A DNA stretch of 64,000 nt from the NCBI GenBank assembly GCA_024653355.1, contig JANLFQ010000001.1:620001-684000 (forward strand). Direction: 5' to 3'. The notes under the pieces are model-generated. The model did not search any database, was not told the DNA's origin, and saw nothing but the letters and a program-made list of their open reading frames with translations. The stretch is from a candidate division WOR-3 bacterium (GTDB lineage Bacteria > Hydrothermota > Tepidihabitantia > Tepidihabitantales > Tepidihabitantaceae). Positions 27,575-36,008 of the stretch are shown piece after piece. The number at the start of each line of letters is the position of its first letter. The first letter of the stretch is position 1. The translations under genes were made by a program, and so were the position numbers.

Positions 27575-28870
27575 GTGTTTGCAGTATTAACAACTTTACT
27601 ATTTGCCGAAGCAACAACATTGGTCGCACCACCATTTTCCCACACCCTTGGATTCACCCGGGTAAGTAGTTTTTACCTCAATATGTTCCTCGGCAAAGAT
27701 TTTCGGGTTGATAATCCCCAGGGGTTAGCCTGTGCCAAAATCAAAGAAGAGGAAGACACCACCACTTGGCGGGATGATGCCCTGCTGACCCTGTTTGCCG
27801 TAAACTCCAACACCGGGCAAATTGTCTACAACGTCAAACTCGTCCGGCCGGGCATTTTTGGTGCTCAAGGACAGGGTGTAGGTCAATTCAACCACCCCCA
27901 TGGAATCACCTGCAATGAAGACGGTGATGTCTATGTGGCTGACACCGACAACAACCGACTGGTTCGGTTGCGCTACACCGGTGGTAAACTCCATTGGGTG
28001 ACCGTAGTTGATTCAACCTTAAATCACCCTTATGATGTTACGATGGATTCCAAGGGTCGAGTGTTTGTCACCGATACCGACAACGACCAAATCGTCGTTT
28101 ATGCCCCGGACAACAACCGAATCGCCACCTTAACCCCGGGGCTAAAAAAACCGAGCGCGATTGCGATTCTTGACCACCTTGCCCCTTTTAATGAAACCGG
28201 TCTTGATTTACTGGTAGTCGTTGACCATTCAGGCACAACCGTAAATCAGCTGTCAACTTCCGGTGAAATTTTGCGCTCGGTCGATTACCGACGCATCGGA
28301 TTGGATAGCGCTTATTTTGCCTATTGTGCCTTTGACCGCCATGGTAATGTTTATGTAACCGACATGCTAAATTCCCAGATTCACATCTTCGCACCGGGTT
28401 TAAAATACATCGTTTCCTTTGGCCGTACCGCATCAAGTAAATCTGACCAGCCCGTTTTCAATGCACCGCGCGGTATCGCAATTGGTAGGAAATTTGGTCA
28501 ACTGTTTGTCAGTGAAGCCGATGGAGGTCAGTACTATTTAATTGCGCTTGATGGTTACCTCATCGGTTGCTACCCGGAACAGTTCAAAGCCGACAAACCC
28601 GGCACCACCATCGCGCTCTATCTCACTCAACGGGCTGAAATCATCGTTGAAATTAGCGATTCCACAGGCAACATTATTAGAAGCCTTACGCCCCCCTATC
28701 ACCAGGGACCGGGCGAAGTTCTTATCGTGTGGGACGGCAGAGACAACGAAGGTAACATCGTCCCTATAGGTGAATACCATATTAAAACAATTATCCGCCC
28801 CACCTACTCACGCCCGAGGTATACATTAAAAAAAGAGCTTTTCACCCGGGTTGTGCGTCTACCGGGATAA
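27575..28870 (+). CDS. Secreted NHL-repeat propeller with FlgD-like tail
   Basis: 431 residues with a short signal peptide (VLTTLLFAEA). NHL units are clear: FNHPHGITCNEDGDVYVADTDNNRLVRL, LNHPYDVTMDSKGRVFVTDTDNDQIVVY and others with the G-[DRN]-[VI]-[YF]-V-[TA]-D core, probably six blades. After about residue 350, an Ig-like FlgD-type domain reads VWDGRDNEGNIVPIGEYHIK. NHL propellers bind proteins, nucleic acids or sugars; no enzyme motif is seen. The GTG start lies 7 nt after the promoter. It is probably transcribed with the PorV/PorQ-like gene. Confidence 0.8.
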   Translation: MFAVLTTLLFAEATTLVAPPFSHTLGFTRVSSFYLNMFLGKDFRVDNPQGLACAKIKEEEDTTTWRDDALLTLFAVNSNTGQIVYNVKLVRPGIFGAQGQGVGQFNHPHGITCNEDGDVYVADTDNNRLVRLRYTGGKLHWVTVVDSTLNHPYDVTMDSKGRVFVTDTDNDQIVVYAPDNNRIATLTPGLKKPSAIAILDHLAPFNETGLDLLVVVDHSGTTVNQLSTSGEILRSVDYRRIGLDSAYFAYCAFDRHGNVYVTDMLNSQIHIFAPGLKYIVSFGRTASSKSDQPVFNAPRGIAIGRKFGQLFVSEADGGQYYLIALDGYLIGCYPEQFKADKPGTTIALYLTQRAEIIVEISDSTGNIIRSLTPPYHQGPGEVLIVWDGRDNEGNIVPIGEYHIKTIIRPTYSRPRYTLKKELFTRVVRLPG

Positions 28871-28891
28871 TTTAAGGAGGAGTTGAGTTAT

Positions 28892-29821
28892 ATGATTAAG
28901 AAATTAACCTTGCAGATTTGTGTTATACTATTCACTTCTCTCTGGGCAACAAAGTACGCCGGGGATTTTGAAGAGCTCGGAACATCAGCGCGTGCCATTG
29001 GTATGGGAGGCGCGGTCACCGCCAGCGCCAACGACCCCAGCACGATTTACTACAACCCGGCACTCTCCTCTCGGCTTGCGCGAAACTCAGTGCTGCTAAT
29101 GCACTCCGAAGACTTTTCCGGACTTGTAAAACACAACTTCGTCGGCATCAGTTTTCCGGATGGGTGCCAGGCTTTCGGCTTTGCTATCCTGCACAATGGC
29201 ATACCCGGTATAAAACTTACGAAAGTGCCCGATTCAACTCAGGAACCCGGGGAAAACAACCGCCCCTATGTGGATAAAATTGTCAACGCCAACCAGCTTG
29301 TCGGATACTTCAACTACGCGCGGAATTTATCTTCCCGGCTTGCCCTGGGCGGTAACGCCAAAATTATCTATCAAGAACTCGGTGGCACCGGTTCCTGTCT
29401 TGGAATGGGGGTTGACCTTGGTTTGATTTTGACACCAATCGTCGACATCAATCTTGGCTGCCGGATTCGCAACATCAGCACCTCGCCTCTTTTCTGGAAC
29501 ACCGGAAGAAAGGAATACATCACCCCTCGAGCCGCTTTGGGTATCAGCAAACTATTTACCTTCGGCCACAACCGTCTCCAGCTCGCGGTTGAAGTAGAAA
29601 GCAACTTTGAAGAAAAAACATTGCTGCCCAACTTCGGAATTGAATATGCCTTTCGCGAAGCTCTCTTCGGGCGAATCGGCATATTCCGTAACAACTTCAG
29701 TTTTGGACTGGGATTTAAATTCAAGCGTTTTCATATCGACTACGGCTACGCTACCGGTACGGCTCCGGAATCCAGAGAACTGGGCACTCCGCAGCAAATC
29801 TCAGGAGGTGTTGAGTTTTAG
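28892..29821 (+). CDS. PorV/PorQ-family outer-membrane protein
   Basis: 309 residues from ATG 28892 (AAGGAGG 11 nt upstream); a TTG three codons earlier is too close to that site. A signal peptide covers about residues 1-20. The motif ARAIGMGGAVTASANDPSTIYYNPA directly after it is typical of the PorV/PorQ and FadL-like (UPF0164) outer-membrane family, in which PorV/PorQ act in type IX secretion. The protein ends in Phe (GGVEF), as expected for a barrel. The presence of a T9SS-type sorting domain at 45588 makes a T9SS link plausible, not proven. Confidence 0.75.
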   Translation: MIKKLTLQICVILFTSLWATKYAGDFEELGTSARAIGMGGAVTASANDPSTIYYNPALSSRLARNSVLLMHSEDFSGLVKHNFVGISFPDGCQAFGFAILHNGIPGIKLTKVPDSTQEPGENNRPYVDKIVNANQLVGYFNYARNLSSRLALGGNAKIIYQELGGTGSCLGMGVDLGLILTPIVDINLGCRIRNISTSPLFWNTGRKEYITPRAALGISKLFTFGHNRLQLAVEVESNFEEKTLLPNFGIEYAFREALFGRIGIFRNNFSFGLGFKFKRFHIDYGYATGTAPESRELGTPQQISGGVEF

Positions 29822-29871
29822 GTCCAGAACTCGGTCGTAAGTTAGCGCACCTCATTGCTCTCATCATCCCG

Positions 29872-30414
29872 ATGGCGTATTACGCCATCCCTAACCGTTA
29901 CCTTTCACTGGTACTGATGGCGATTGCCACCGCAATATTTCTTACTGTTGACCTGCTGCGTCTCCGGCTTAATCCCTTTAAGGATATATTTATTATTCTG
30001 TTTGGCTCACTTCTCCGGCGCAAGGAATTTTCCTCCTTAACCGGCGGTAGTTACCTTATGGTCGCTTCACTTGTCGCGATGTTACTGTTCGGCACCAACA
30101 AGGGTGTCTTAATTGCTGCAATATCTTTCTTAGCCATCGGCGACACGGTTGCCGCCCTCGTCGGGCTTTCCTTTGGTAAAATTCGGGTATTTCGCAAAAC
30201 TCTTGAAGGAACTCTTGCCGGGCTATTTGCCTGCGTTGCTGTTGCCATCACAGTATCTTTTCTTCCCGGTATTGACATGCCGTTGATTATTGGTATCATT
30301 GGTGCAATATCCGCTTCAGTCGTTGAAGCTTTGCCGTTTGAAATAAACGACAATGTCGTCGTCCCGCTTTTTTCCGGGACGGTAATGATGATTGCAACCC
30401 AGATTATCCACTGA
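29872..30414 (+). CDS. Polyprenol/phytol kinase-like CTP-dependent kinase (SEC59/DGK1/VTE5)
   Basis: 180 residues from the first ATG, with about six hydrophobic segments and the motifs FLAIGDTVAALVGLSFGK, KTLEGTLAG and VEALPFEINDNVVVPLFSG, which define CTP-dependent lipid kinases (dolichol, phytol or diacylglycerol kinases). The family's conserved N-terminal ELGRKLAHL lies in frame upstream (about 29824-29850) but no ATG, GTG or TTG precedes it before a TGA at 29812. A strong AGGAGG at 29803-29808 sits where initiation should occur. So the real start is probably upstream at an unusual codon, and the coordinates given are a minimum. Confidence 0.7.
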   Translation: MAYYAIPNRYLSLVLMAIATAIFLTVDLLRLRLNPFKDIFIILFGSLLRRKEFSSLTGGSYLMVASLVAMLLFGTNKGVLIAAISFLAIGDTVAALVGLSFGKIRVFRKTLEGTLAGLFACVAVAITVSFLPGIDMPLIIGIIGAISASVVEALPFEINDNVVVPLFSGTVMMIATQIIH

Positions 30415-30470
30415 AGCGGAATGGCGGTAAATTTCACACTGAACTGTAAGTTAAAAAGGAGGACTGATAT

Positions 30471-32999
30471 ATGAAGAAATGGTATCTGAGCATATTAGTA
30501 TTGGTAACGATGTGCCTCGGTGCGAAAACTACCTTTCCGCCGCTCGACAGCATTTACTTTTACTACGCCGAGGGGGCTTACGACAAGGCAAAAATCTTGA
30601 TGACAAACCTCAGCACCAAGCAGTTCACGCCGGAACAGCATTTTTTATTAACCCTCGAACTTGGTGACTACTACCTCGACAAAGCCAGCGATTACCCCCG
30701 TGCCGAATCCATCTATCAGCGACTAATCGAACAGTACCCAAAACACAACCAATTGCCCGATATCCTCTATCGACTTGCCCTTGCCCAGGAATTACAGGAA
30801 AAGTTTCTGGATGCAGCCAAAAATTACGAACTGGTGGCGACAAAATATTTCAAATCCCGGTATGGTCAAGAGGCGCTCGATGCAATTGAACGCTGCTTCC
30901 GCAAAAACTATCAGGAACGTGTTGCTTATGTCAATGGCTACCCTCTGACTCGCATCGAACTCGATGACCGAATCAGCCGCAATCCAACTCTGTATGAGAC
31001 CTTCGATAAAAAAATGGCATTGCTTGATACGATGATTGACAATCGTCTGCTTTATGAAGCGGCCCTTGCTCGGGGAATTGAAAAAGACCCAACGGTCGTA
31101 CGGAGTATTACCGACACCCGAAACCGACTGATGTTTCAAACCTGGTATGAGCGCAAGGTTACAAGCAAAGCCGAACCTGCGGAAAAGGAACTGAAAGTGC
31201 TCTACAGGAAAAACCAGTCAAAGTACACAACACCCGAAAAAGTCCGTGCCTATCAACTGGTCGTTGTATCGAAAGCCCGCGCCGATTCACTCCGCGCTCT
31301 GCTCATCGCCGACCCTACAAAATGGGATACACTGGTTAAATTGCATTCAATCGCGCCTGATAAGGAAAAAGCGGGCGATTTAGGTTTTTTTGCCCGGGGC
31401 GTGCACCCAAGGGAAATTGAAGAAATCGCTTTCAAACTTAAGCCGGGTGAAATCAGCCCGCCGGTGGCCATCCGCGATACTTATTATATCATCCGTGTTA
31501 CCCAGAAGGAACCGCGTCACGTCAAACCATTTGATGAAGTTAAAAACCAGATTGCCGTTGAACTCCGCCAAGAACGAAACAATCGTCTTTACGAACAGGA
31601 AATCGACCGTTTGAAGAAAGCCGCCCACATCGTACGCGATAGCCTTGCAATCGAACAAAACAAAGAGACTTTAGCAATAATCAACGGTGTCCCGATAACC
31701 TGGGAACATCTCCAACAACGACTTAACGCAATTCCCCCATTCTTCCGCGGACAGTTCGAAACACCCGAAGGTAAACTCCGCATCCTTGACCAGTTAATCA
31801 CTGAAAAACTTCTCCTCCGCGAATGTGAAAAGGAAAAGTTGTGGCTTGCCAATCGAGTAGTTGAACAGGTCCTGAATCGCAAAACCGCCTTGCTCATCGA
31901 TACCTATCGCCGGCAACAAACTACCGAAAGAATCCGGATCGACTCCCTTACTCTGATAAAAGAGTACCAGGCAACCATCAACGACTTCAAAGAACCGGCG
32001 CGGGTACGTTGTCGGGAAATGGTCGCCCGCACCAAAGAAAAAGCGGAACAGTTGCGCCGTTGGGCTATCGCGGGCCAAATACCGACGCTCATCAGTGGCG
32101 TTGCTTTTCTCGTACCGAACGAAGAAAAAGCGCGGGAACTTGCTAACATCCTCGCTCAAACTACCAACCCCGATTCAATCGCAGTTCTTGGCGCGCTTGC
32201 TGGTTTTAATGTCCGCGTTTCTGGCACCCCAACGCTAAATATCGCTGGCCGTGATGTGAGTGACCTCTCCCAACCCTGTCAACTTGCCGGACCGTTCTTA
32301 CCTGCTGACTTTTGTGGTCTTGCTTTTAACGACATCTCCCGCCAAGATAAACTTTACGAACCGGTTCTCATCCCTGTTTCCAACACCGAACAGTTGCAAT
32401 CTCTTTTAAAACAAAACCGTCCCCCGTTTACTATGGAGATTATCGACTCAACCCGTTTCGGCAACTATATCCAACTCACCAACCCGCTTCCAACCGGTTT
32501 CCTAAACAACCTCTTCGCCCTTGAGACCGGCGCTGTTACACCTATCTATAAAACGGCTAATGGTTACCTGATTGTCAAAATAACGAAAAAAGACACCGCC
32601 CAAAAAGTGACGTTCGAGGAACTCATTCGGCGATTCTCGACCTCGGGTAGCAAATGGGTTGGCGGCGAAATTTCCCTGACACGCGACGACAAATCCCGGG
32701 ATAAAAAGGTTGTTGATGCTGCCTACTCAATTAGTAAGGGAGCCTACTCTCCCATAATCCGGCTCAACGATACCACTTTTACATTTATCAAAGTGGAAGA
32801 AAAGAAACCCGCTTACACGCGACCTTTCTCCGAAGTCCGGAGCAAAATTGAAAACAAACTACGCCGTCAGCAGGAAAAAGAACTTTACGAACAACTGCTG
32901 AAAGAACTTCGAACTAAGGCAAAAATTGAAATTCTGATGAAAGAGGAAGACTTCGAGCCGGTTGAACCAACTCCCCAGTCTGAACAACAGAATAAATAA
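30471..32999 (+). CDS. SurA/PrsA-like peptidyl-prolyl isomerase with TPR region
   Basis: 842 residues with a signal peptide (1-18). Residues about 25-150 form TPR-like helical repeats (AKILMTNL, YPRAESIYQRLIEQYP). Two parvulin-type units follow, each preceded by a SurA_N-like helical segment (VNGYPLTRIELDDR; INGVPITWEHLQQR). The first parvulin domain is intact (VRAYQLVVVSK, KEKAGDLGFFARG, FKLKPGEISPPV); the later ones (about 500-800) are divergent. It probably folds or escorts outer-membrane and secreted proteins. Start has AAGGAGG 9 nt upstream. A strong terminator follows. Confidence 0.88.
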   Translation: MKKWYLSILVLVTMCLGAKTTFPPLDSIYFYYAEGAYDKAKILMTNLSTKQFTPEQHFLLTLELGDYYLDKASDYPRAESIYQRLIEQYPKHNQLPDILYRLALAQELQEKFLDAAKNYELVATKYFKSRYGQEALDAIERCFRKNYQERVAYVNGYPLTRIELDDRISRNPTLYETFDKKMALLDTMIDNRLLYEAALARGIEKDPTVVRSITDTRNRLMFQTWYERKVTSKAEPAEKELKVLYRKNQSKYTTPEKVRAYQLVVVSKARADSLRALLIADPTKWDTLVKLHSIAPDKEKAGDLGFFARGVHPREIEEIAFKLKPGEISPPVAIRDTYYIIRVTQKEPRHVKPFDEVKNQIAVELRQERNNRLYEQEIDRLKKAAHIVRDSLAIEQNKETLAIINGVPITWEHLQQRLNAIPPFFRGQFETPEGKLRILDQLITEKLLLRECEKEKLWLANRVVEQVLNRKTALLIDTYRRQQTTERIRIDSLTLIKEYQATINDFKEPARVRCREMVARTKEKAEQLRRWAIAGQIPTLISGVAFLVPNEEKARELANILAQTTNPDSIAVLGALAGFNVRVSGTPTLNIAGRDVSDLSQPCQLAGPFLPADFCGLAFNDISRQDKLYEPVLIPVSNTEQLQSLLKQNRPPFTMEIIDSTRFGNYIQLTNPLPTGFLNNLFALETGAVTPIYKTANGYLIVKITKKDTAQKVTFEELIRRFSTSGSKWVGGEISLTRDDKSRDKKVVDAAYSISKGAYSPIIRLNDTTFTFIKVEEKKPAYTRPFSEVRSKIENKLRRQQEKELYEQLLKELRTKAKIEILMKEEDFEPVEPTPQSEQQNK

Positions 33000-33010
33000 A
33001 CCTGAACATT

Positions 33011-33048
33011 AAGGCGGGGTAATGGGCTTCGTTACCCCGCCTTTTATT
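33011..33048 (+). terminator. Rho-independent terminator after the PPIase
   Basis: AAGGCGGGGTAA (33011-33022) pairs perfectly with TTACCCCGCCTT (33032-33043) around a 9-nt loop; TTTTATTTATT follows. It lies between convergent genes. On the other strand the T-run is short, so it mainly serves the plus strand. Confidence 0.9.
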
Positions 33049-34463
33049 TATTCAAACTCCAGAATCTTGATTCCGATTTTCTTTACTAATCCCAGCACCT
33101 CTGCCTGGCGGCTCAATTCACCTTCGGCAAGTTTCAAATGCAAGGCACTGGCGGGAAATTCACCAAAAGTAGCATCAACCGGCACCCAGCGGTCAAGATA
33201 AACCTCGTTCCAGGCATGGTAATAAAATGCACCATCCATGTAAACTAAACCGACAACTACTTTTGCGGGAATACCTGCGGCGCGACTTAGTGCAGCGTAA
33301 AGCACTGAATGCTCATTGCAATCACCTTTTAGATTCTCTAAAACATCCAATGCATTAGGCAATGAGGCAACCGCCTCCTTCTTTAGAGAGCGGTGAACCC
33401 AGTTCAAAATTCTTTCTGCCGCTGCCGAGGCATCTTCTACTCCTTTAACAATTTCCCTCGCCTTCTCCTTAATCGGTGCCGCGTCCGCCTGAATTGAAAC
33501 TGAAGGTTGAAGATACTCTGATTCTGAAGTTATCGGCAGTTTCCGCCCAAGAATCGGGGAAGGGGTCACAATCTCCAGACGCAACGGCGACCTCGTCATA
33601 ACCTGTTGATAGGTTCCGTCGAGGTCAAACTCTGCTGTATCAAGCCCGGTAACCTCCATCACTACTCGTCTTACCTTATTCGGCTCAGGAACCACCGTGT
33701 CAACGGGCACCGCAAACAGACGCAGCAGGTCAACAGGATATCCTGACTCTCCCGCTAACGCCTCTTTCTCGCTAACCCGATAAGAGTTCAACCCCATGGG
33801 AGACTCTTCTTTAACGGTCATTCCGTTCGCATCCAGCCAGGTTGTAACTTCGGTTTTTGCCCGCTTAACTTTCACCTTCAATGTCGGGATTGTTCCCCCG
33901 TTTAATTTAATTGATTCAGGACCCAACACCGTAACAGTTGTGGGTAATGTATCCATCACCGTGCCGTCAAATGTCAGATAATTTAAACTCATGCCTGATT
34001 CGTGATTTCCCGTAACCACTATGCGACCAAGCGCTTCGATTGGATAAAGCTGCCGTGTTAATTTGATACGATGCGCACCTTTCACCCCCACTCGCTCCAT
34101 TATCAACCACCCATCCTCAACCCTTCCGTTAGCCTTAAATAAACCGTCTTGCGAACCCAGTTCAAATTGAAAAGAACGCAGGGTCCAATCGGAATTGGTA
34201 ACTACCCGGGAATGAAAATTAACCCGCTGGATTTTGCCCAGCATACCTACTGTCATTCTCATAATGTTGTCAAATTTATACCCGTCTGCGACTGGAACAC
34301 ATCTCGTTACCGCCCAGCCGACCTTCTTCCCCATTAGATATGTCGCCAGCCACACACCATTCGAATCGTTACCCGAATCTGTAAACCCTCTTGCTTTTCT
34401 ATCGGTTTTGCCTCCACAGGCAAAAATTAAAACAAATATTACTCCTATTACTATCTTCTTCAT
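33048..34463 (-). CDS. Lipoprotein with transglutaminase-like domain
   Basis: 471 residues with a lipoprotein signal (lipobox FACG, Cys16). The first 300 residues are beta-rich and unassigned. The C-terminal transglutaminase-like domain carries the full triad: Cys382 in GDCNEHSVLYAAL, His416 in YYHAWNEVY and Asp430 in PVDATFGE. Such domains act as cysteine proteases, amidases or crosslinkers in the cell envelope. The ATG begins 7 nt after a TAGTTT box, so the mRNA is predicted to be leaderless. It is a single-gene unit. Confidence 0.85.
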   Translation of the reverse strand: MKKIVIGVIFVLIFACGGKTDRKARGFTDSGNDSNGVWLATYLMGKKVGWAVTRCVPVADGYKFDNIMRMTVGMLGKIQRVNFHSRVVTNSDWTLRSFQFELGSQDGLFKANGRVEDGWLIMERVGVKGAHRIKLTRQLYPIEALGRIVVTGNHESGMSLNYLTFDGTVMDTLPTTVTVLGPESIKLNGGTIPTLKVKVKRAKTEVTTWLDANGMTVKEESPMGLNSYRVSEKEALAGESGYPVDLLRLFAVPVDTVVPEPNKVRRVVMEVTGLDTAEFDLDGTYQQVMTRSPLRLEIVTPSPILGRKLPITSESEYLQPSVSIQADAAPIKEKAREIVKGVEDASAAAERILNWVHRSLKKEAVASLPNALDVLENLKGDCNEHSVLYAALSRAAGIPAKVVVGLVYMDGAFYYHAWNEVYLDRWVPVDATFGEFPASALHLKLAEGELSRQAEVLGLVKKIGIKILEFE

Positions 34464-34470
34464 CCATTTA

Positions 34471-34498
34471 AAACTAACAAGGAATCATCGTGTGTCAA
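34471..34498 (-). promoter_or_regulatory. Promoter of the transglutaminase lipoprotein (leaderless type)
   Basis: On the minus strand, TTGACA at 34498-34493, 16-bp spacer, TAGTTT at 34476-34471, then 7 nt to the ATG. It is divergent from the tRNA-Leu promoter, with 12 bp between the -35 boxes. Confidence 0.55.
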
Positions 34499-34510
34499 CA
34501 GGTTCTGGTG

Positions 34511-34538
34511 TTGACTTTACCCCTGATTATTTTACAAT
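34511..34538 (+). promoter_or_regulatory. Promoter of tRNA-Leu
   Basis: TTGACT at 34511-34516, 16-bp spacer, TACAAT at 34533-34538. The tRNA begins 8 nt later. Confidence 0.6.
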
Positions 34539-34545
34539 TTCCTGC

Positions 34546-34631
34546 GCCGAAGTGGCGGAAATGGCAGACGCAGCGGACTCAAAATCCGCCGCCCAGCGAT
34601 GGGCTTGTGGGTTCGACTCCCACCTTCGGCA
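34546..34631 (+). tRNA. tRNA-Leu (CAA)
   Basis: An 86-nt class II tRNA. Acceptor GCCGAAG pairs with CTTCGGC and the discriminator is A. Anticodon stem GCGGA/TCCGC encloses CTCAAAA, giving anticodon CAA. The long variable arm (GCCCAGCGATGGGC) is present and the T loop is TTCGACT. CCA is not encoded. Confidence 0.96.
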
Positions 34632-34635
34632 GTTA

Positions 34636-35796
34636 CTATTTAAAAACGGGGAAAGTTGCCACAACCGGACGATGGTCGGAAATCAGACGTAGATAATCAA
34701 CCAGTTCATCATCCAGACGCAGCGTAGTTGTCCTCCCACCTGTGTACTCAGTCAGGACATCGCTGGTCACCAGAATATGGTCGAAAAGCACCCCGGAAGT
34801 AACAAGCGACCCATAAAACTCGTTTCCCGCCAGAGGTTGCGTCAGAAAGCGGTAATTAATTGTATCTGCAAGAAATGGTAAAAATACATTTTGTGGCTCA
34901 GGTTTATCCAATTCGTCATTCCAATCACCCGCAACTACAAAATCTTGTTCACCACCCCGTGCCAGTTGACTGTCAATGTACGTTTTAAGTAACCTACAGG
35001 CACCAGCCCGCCTTGCCCGGTCGGAAACACTCGACCCCGCTTTCAGATGTAAAACAATTAATCGGAAATCAAAAGTAGCGCCATTGCTTGATGCAGTAAC
35101 CGTCATCACCAGCGGCGGTCGAGGAAAAGAGTCGTTCCCCCAGAAAATCTGGTGAACATCGCTCACATCAATCATCCCGCTCTTGTATATCACCGCCGTC
35201 TTCTGATAAAACGACCCGTAATTATCACGGGAATAAAATCCCTGATAATTGGGTAAACCTGCAAGAAGATTTAAAAAGGCAATTGTGTCTTCAATCTCCT
35301 GGATGCAATACAAATCCAAATCCATCCGCGGAATAATTGTCCTAAGTAACATCAAGGTAGAATCGCCATTCTTGGGAAAGTTCTGAATGTTCCAGGTAAC
35401 GATTTCCAGTGTCGTATCGTCGCCCAGAGAAGGAATCGCACCGGGAAACTCAATACGAAAGGGCGCCAGTGCAACAATTGAACGGGCGCCCGAATCATCA
35501 ACCGCCTGGAGGCAAAAAACATGACTCCCCCACGAAAGGTTATAAAGCGTTACCCCGGTAGATTCGGTCCAGATGCTCGGCGTCGTATCATCCAGACCGT
35601 AAAAGTAACCGACAATCCTACCATCAAAGTCGGTCCCCTGCCATTGAAATCGGGCTGAATCGACATCAGTAATGACGCTGGGTTTAATGGTAAACACAAC
35701 CGTTGGTTTCCGATTGCCATTGGGTAATGGTTCGGTACAACTTAAAATAAGAATTAATCCCAAGAGCCACTTATTCATCAAAAAAAAGATTATCAT
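34636..35796 (-). CDS. Endonuclease/exonuclease/phosphatase-family lipoprotein
   Basis: 386 residues with a lipoprotein signal (lipobox ILSC near residue 20). Residues about 30-115 look like an Ig-like domain. The EEP catalytic domain follows, with all the motifs: VTWNIQNF, CIQEIED, LIVLHLKAGS, VAGDWNDE and SDHRPVVATF. The family comprises Mg2+-dependent nucleases and phosphodiesterases; an exported enzyme could degrade extracellular DNA or phospholipid head groups. The start is ATG with AGGGG 6 nt upstream; a second ATG six codons on is possible. The gene converges on tRNA-Leu. Confidence 0.85.
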   Translation of the reverse strand: MIIFFLMNKWLLGLILILSCTEPLPNGNRKPTVVFTIKPSVITDVDSARFQWQGTDFDGRIVGYFYGLDDTTPSIWTESTGVTLYNLSWGSHVFCLQAVDDSGARSIVALAPFRIEFPGAIPSLGDDTTLEIVTWNIQNFPKNGDSTLMLLRTIIPRMDLDLYCIQEIEDTIAFLNLLAGLPNYQGFYSRDNYGSFYQKTAVIYKSGMIDVSDVHQIFWGNDSFPRPPLVMTVTASSNGATFDFRLIVLHLKAGSSVSDRARRAGACRLLKTYIDSQLARGGEQDFVVAGDWNDELDKPEPQNVFLPFLADTINYRFLTQPLAGNEFYGSLVTSGVLFDHILVTSDVLTEYTGGRTTTLRLDDELVDYLRLISDHRPVVATFPVFK

Positions 35797-35909
35797 TACC
35801 AGCCCCTATGTCCAGAATATGCTCTTCAATTAGATAACTCTAAACTCCTCTTTCCGTTTCATATTACATAACAAATAACAAACAGTTGATATTGAATACC
35901 GCTGTCTTC

Positions 35910-35938
35910 TTGACTCCATTTAAAATAGCCGGTATAAT
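35910..35938 (+). promoter_or_regulatory. Promoter of nusA-infB operon
   Basis: TTGACT at 35910-35915, 17-bp spacer, perfect TATAAT at 35933-35938. An ATG lies 7 nt later at 35946, so the transcript probably begins with a small leaderless ORF ahead of nusA. Confidence 0.75.
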
Positions 35939-35945
35939 GCCCATT

Positions 35946-36008
35946 ATGAATTGGTTGACATTTGGAATTGGGACAAACTTAGAAAAGGAGAAAGAAAGAA
36001 AGCGATGA
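35946..36008 (+). CDS. Putative leaderless leader peptide of nusA (20 codons)
   Basis: An ATG placed 7 nt after a consensus -10 box opens a 20-residue frame (MNWLTFGIGTN, then a Lys/Glu/Arg-rich end). Its TGA (36006-36008) overlaps the nusA ATG at 36005 (ATGA), the arrangement typical of coupled translation. It contains the AAAGGAG that would otherwise have to serve nusA at an over-long 14-nt spacing. Support is geometric only; no homologue was checked. Confidence 0.45.
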   Translation: MNWLTFGIGTNLEKEKERKR

